The notes under the pieces: generated by a model
Told to the model about the DNA's origin: nothing
The model's input: only the letters and a program-made list of their open reading frames with translations
Database searches by the model: none
Part shown: piece after piece, positions 61,992 through 64,000 of the stretch
How the letters are laid out: each line of letters starts with the position of its first letter
Position numbering within the stretch: the stretch's first letter is position 1
Assembly: GCA_035384605.1 (NCBI GenBank)
Contig: DAOOIV010000003.1
Location: forward strand, 1-64,000
Direction: 5' to 3'
Source: Phycisphaerae bacterium
GTDB lineage: Bacteria > Planctomycetota > Phycisphaerae > UBA1845 > PWPN01
Length of the DNA stretch: 64,000 nt
Position numbers and translations under genes: made by a program

Positions 61992-63284
61992 ATGGCCCGA
62001 CGCGCTCATGCCAACCGATCTGAACCAGTGACGCCTCATGGCGCCCGCCTGTGGCTCGCGGTATTGAACATCGCGGCACTGCTGATCGCTTTCCCGACGC
62101 CCACACCAGCCCAGTCGCGACCCACCCGCGCCGTCGCCGATCGCGACCGCGCCGTGGATGATTCGTTTGAACATCTGTTTGAAGAGGTCGGGAAACTCCG
62201 CCTGAATACCGGACAGGAACTCCGCTGCGTCTTGGGCCGCTCAGCAGATGACGAGCTGGCCGTCCGGTCGGCGCTACGTCAGAAGTGCCAATCCTGGCAT
62301 CCGTACCGCCACGCCCGCGGATTGCTCGAAGTCGATGCCTGGTTGCCGGTTTCGGCTCTCGACCGCACACTGGAAGACCTCATCCAAAACCGATTGAGAA
62401 ACGCGAACGGCCCGCCCGACATGACCATCACCTGGGCCAAGTCGAATCCGCCCGCCGTCCTCGCCACCGGCCGATATCTGCCTTCGAGCAGCCTCGTGAA
62501 CGAACAGCTCGGTTGGCGGCACTGCAGTCCCTGGCAAACGGCGCTAGCCCAAAAAGCCGCGGCCGCCGATGCACGCGCGGCCATGCTCGTTCGCATGGGG
62601 TACTGCAAACTGCCGGACGGCCGTGAGCTGGGATTCATCCTGCATCGCGAGAAGAAGCTCAAAGTCGCCGTAAACAGCCTGCTCAAAGAAGCGCCCGCTG
62701 GAGAGGCGGTATTTGACCCAACAGGTGTGTGCCGCGTCACGATGAAGCTCACGCAACCCGAACTGCTCAGGCTGTTGCAGGACGCCGGCCGTGCCGTCGA
62801 TGGTTTCGAACGAAGCGAGCTTTTCAAGTCCGTCGATTTCCCTGCTACCGACAATCTGGAGGCGGAAGGGTATGCCGTCACCCCGCCTGTACCGAGCGCG
62901 TACAAGCCGCCGCTGAAGAAAGGAACCGAACCGCCGCGGCCCGACTGGGCCGACCGCTTCCTGGTGGTCCAAGGGGCCGGCAGGGCACCCTCGGACGCGA
63001 CCAATGACACAGGCGCCACCGACTGGGCTGAGCGAGCAGCCCGCATCGAAGCCCATCGCCAACTCTGGATGCAGATCGAAGATCTGCCCCTCGATGACGG
63101 CGAAACCGTCGGCCTGCGAATGCAGAAAAACCCGGGGCTCGTGTTTGCCATGTCGGGTCTCGATCGATTCATTGCCGGTGCGAACCGACCGCTTCGCACC
63201 GATGATGGAGCGGTTACTGTCAACGTCGGTATCCATCTTCAAACCGTCTGGCGGATTGTGTCGACCATCGAACGAGCCCGGTGA
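61992..63284 (+). CDS. Exported protein of unknown function
   Basis: ATG 61992 is chosen because a signal peptide follows it (core VLNIAALLIAFPTPTPAQS). The 430-aa product has a helical, charged body with two repeated halves of similar spacing, including VDDSFEHLFEEVGKLRLNTG near 58 and AERAARIEAHRQLWMQIEDLPL near 353. The alternating loops (PDMTITWAKSNPPAVLATG) resemble lipoprotein or flagella-associated LPP20-type proteins, but weakly. No catalytic motif is seen. It stands 155 bases before mntP. Confidence 0.6.
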   Translation: MARRAHANRSEPVTPHGARLWLAVLNIAALLIAFPTPTPAQSRPTRAVADRDRAVDDSFEHLFEEVGKLRLNTGQELRCVLGRSADDELAVRSALRQKCQSWHPYRHARGLLEVDAWLPVSALDRTLEDLIQNRLRNANGPPDMTITWAKSNPPAVLATGRYLPSSSLVNEQLGWRHCSPWQTALAQKAAAADARAAMLVRMGYCKLPDGRELGFILHREKKLKVAVNSLLKEAPAGEAVFDPTGVCRVTMKLTQPELLRLLQDAGRAVDGFERSELFKSVDFPATDNLEAEGYAVTPPVPSAYKPPLKKGTEPPRPDWADRFLVVQGAGRAPSDATNDTGATDWAERAARIEAHRQLWMQIEDLPLDDGETVGLRMQKNPGLVFAMSGLDRFIAGANRPLRTDDGAVTVNVGIHLQTVWRIVSTIERAR

Positions 63285-63438
63285 CGCACCGCCGACCTCT
63301 CGCAAACCGCCGGTTCTCGGCAGCCAGTGACCGAAACGACTTGCCTTCCGACGCACTTCGCCTGAGACTGTCCTGCGAATCGGAAGGATGCGGCGGCATC
63401 CGGCGACTTCGAAACAGGAACTCGCGGGAGATCATCTG

Positions 63439-64000
63439 TTGGAATGGTTGTCCATATGGGGAATGGCCGTCGGCTTGGCGATGGACGCATTTGCCGTTTC
63501 CATCGCGGTCGGCTTGACCGTCGGCAAGGTCACGCCCCGGCACGTTTTTCGCATCGCTTGGCACTTCGGCCTCTTCCAATTCATGATGCCGGTCATCGGC
63601 TGGTGGGCCGGCTCCAGAGTCGCGGGCTATGTCGCCGATTGGGATCACTGGTTGGCCTGCGGACTGCTGTGCTTCATCGGCGGCAGAATGCTGTTCGGGG
63701 CATTCGAGAGGCAAGACCAGCGCACGCAGTCGGACCCGACGCGAGGTTGGCTCCTGGTCACCCTCTCCGTGGCAACCAGCATCGACGCTTTGGCCGTCGG
63801 CCTGAGCACCGCGTTCCTCAACGTCACCATCTGGCTGCCCTCGGTGATCATCGGGCTGGTCGCCTGCGCCTTCAGCGCCATCGGTATCACTTTTGCCAAC
63901 AAGATCTTAGGAAGATACGGAAAAGCCGCCGAAGTCCTGGGCGGGCTCATGTTGATCCTGATCGGAGTCAGGATTTTCTTCCAGCATTCGGTGCGGTTGT
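63439..64000 (+). CDS. mntP: Manganese efflux pump MntP (cut by window end)
   Basis: GGGAG lies 8 bases before a TTG, the likely start. The protein has six hydrophobic segments arranged as two repeats, with MAVGLAMDAFAVSIAVG (Asp16) and VATSIDALAVGLSTAF (Asp116) holding the conserved acidic residues of MntP. It exports manganese (II) from the cytoplasm. The visible 187 codons nearly complete the family's usual length, so the stop is probably close beyond the window. It is commonly controlled by a manganese-sensing riboswitch or MntR; I see no clear sign of either here. Confidence 0.9.
   Translation, partial: MEWLSIWGMAVGLAMDAFAVSIAVGLTVGKVTPRHVFRIAWHFGLFQFMMPVIGWWAGSRVAGYVADWDHWLACGLLCFIGGRMLFGAFERQDQRTQSDPTRGWLLVTLSVATSIDALAVGLSTAFLNVTIWLPSVIIGLVACAFSAIGITFANKILGRYGKAAEVLGGLMLILIGVRIFFQHSVRL

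Overview
The window is high-GC, gene-dense DNA, most likely from an uncultured planctomycete of the Phycisphaerae type. The clues are a secreted protein ending in a dockerin-like calcium-binding pair, a prepilin with a large pseudopilin-like body, repeated zinc ribbons of the form CPxCxYxLRGLPxxxCPECG, sulfatase and Gfo/Idh/MocA genes with export signals, an SSS symporter in a catabolic operon, and many dispersed or simple repeats between genes. Assignments come from reading the sequence only; no searches were run.

Layout. 1-3.2 kb: a tandem repeat cut by the window edge, a small membrane protein, thiL-tsaE, a 65-aa protein and tRNA-Glu. 3.2-10.9 kb: exported proteins (dockerin protein, serine-hydrolase-like protein, prepilin, a protein with three secretin-N-like repeats). 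10.9-15.7 kb: a UroD-like methyltransferase, ruvX, a DinB-like protein and two decayed gene ends (nucleoside diphosphate kinase and gamma-glutamyltransferase). 15.7-28.6 kb: a minus-strand catabolic region with a GntR regulator, a lipoprotein, an SSS symporter, an oxidoreductase, a class III aminotransferase, a DUF4861-like protein and two amidohydrolases. Two inverted copies of a GCCCCGAAGGGGC element bracket its five-gene core. 28.6-37 kb: two large exported glycan-lyase-like proteins, a PIN/RHH toxin-antitoxin pair, a Tat-type Gfo/Idh protein and an unknown secreted protein.

37-45 kb: a Ski2-like helicase next to a truncated, nearly identical copy of its own first 186 codons. Between the two copies lie two unusual genes, one combining zinc ribbon, membrane segments, paired OB-like, HEAT-like and STN-like regions. 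A double zinc-ribbon protein and a corrinoid protein follow. 45-57 kb: a secreted caspase-fold-like protein, an RluA-type pseudouridine synthase, a TIM-barrel isomerase lipoprotein, cysK, a sulfatase preceded by four 33-nt repeats, a NagB/PIG-L fusion, a second class III aminotransferase and rpsU. 57-64 kb: an exported methyltransferase/GDPD fusion, several small planctomycete-type proteins and mntP, cut by the window end.

Taken together the genes suggest a heterotroph that handles sulfated, amino-sugar or uronic-acid glycans and takes up products by sodium symport rather than by an outer-membrane SusCD pair. The least explained signals are a 91-bp dispersed element (four copies, one forming the translated 5' end of the dockerin gene), repeats lying in or against the 5' ends of several exported-protein genes, the helicase partial duplication, and the 33-nt repeats before the sulfatase.
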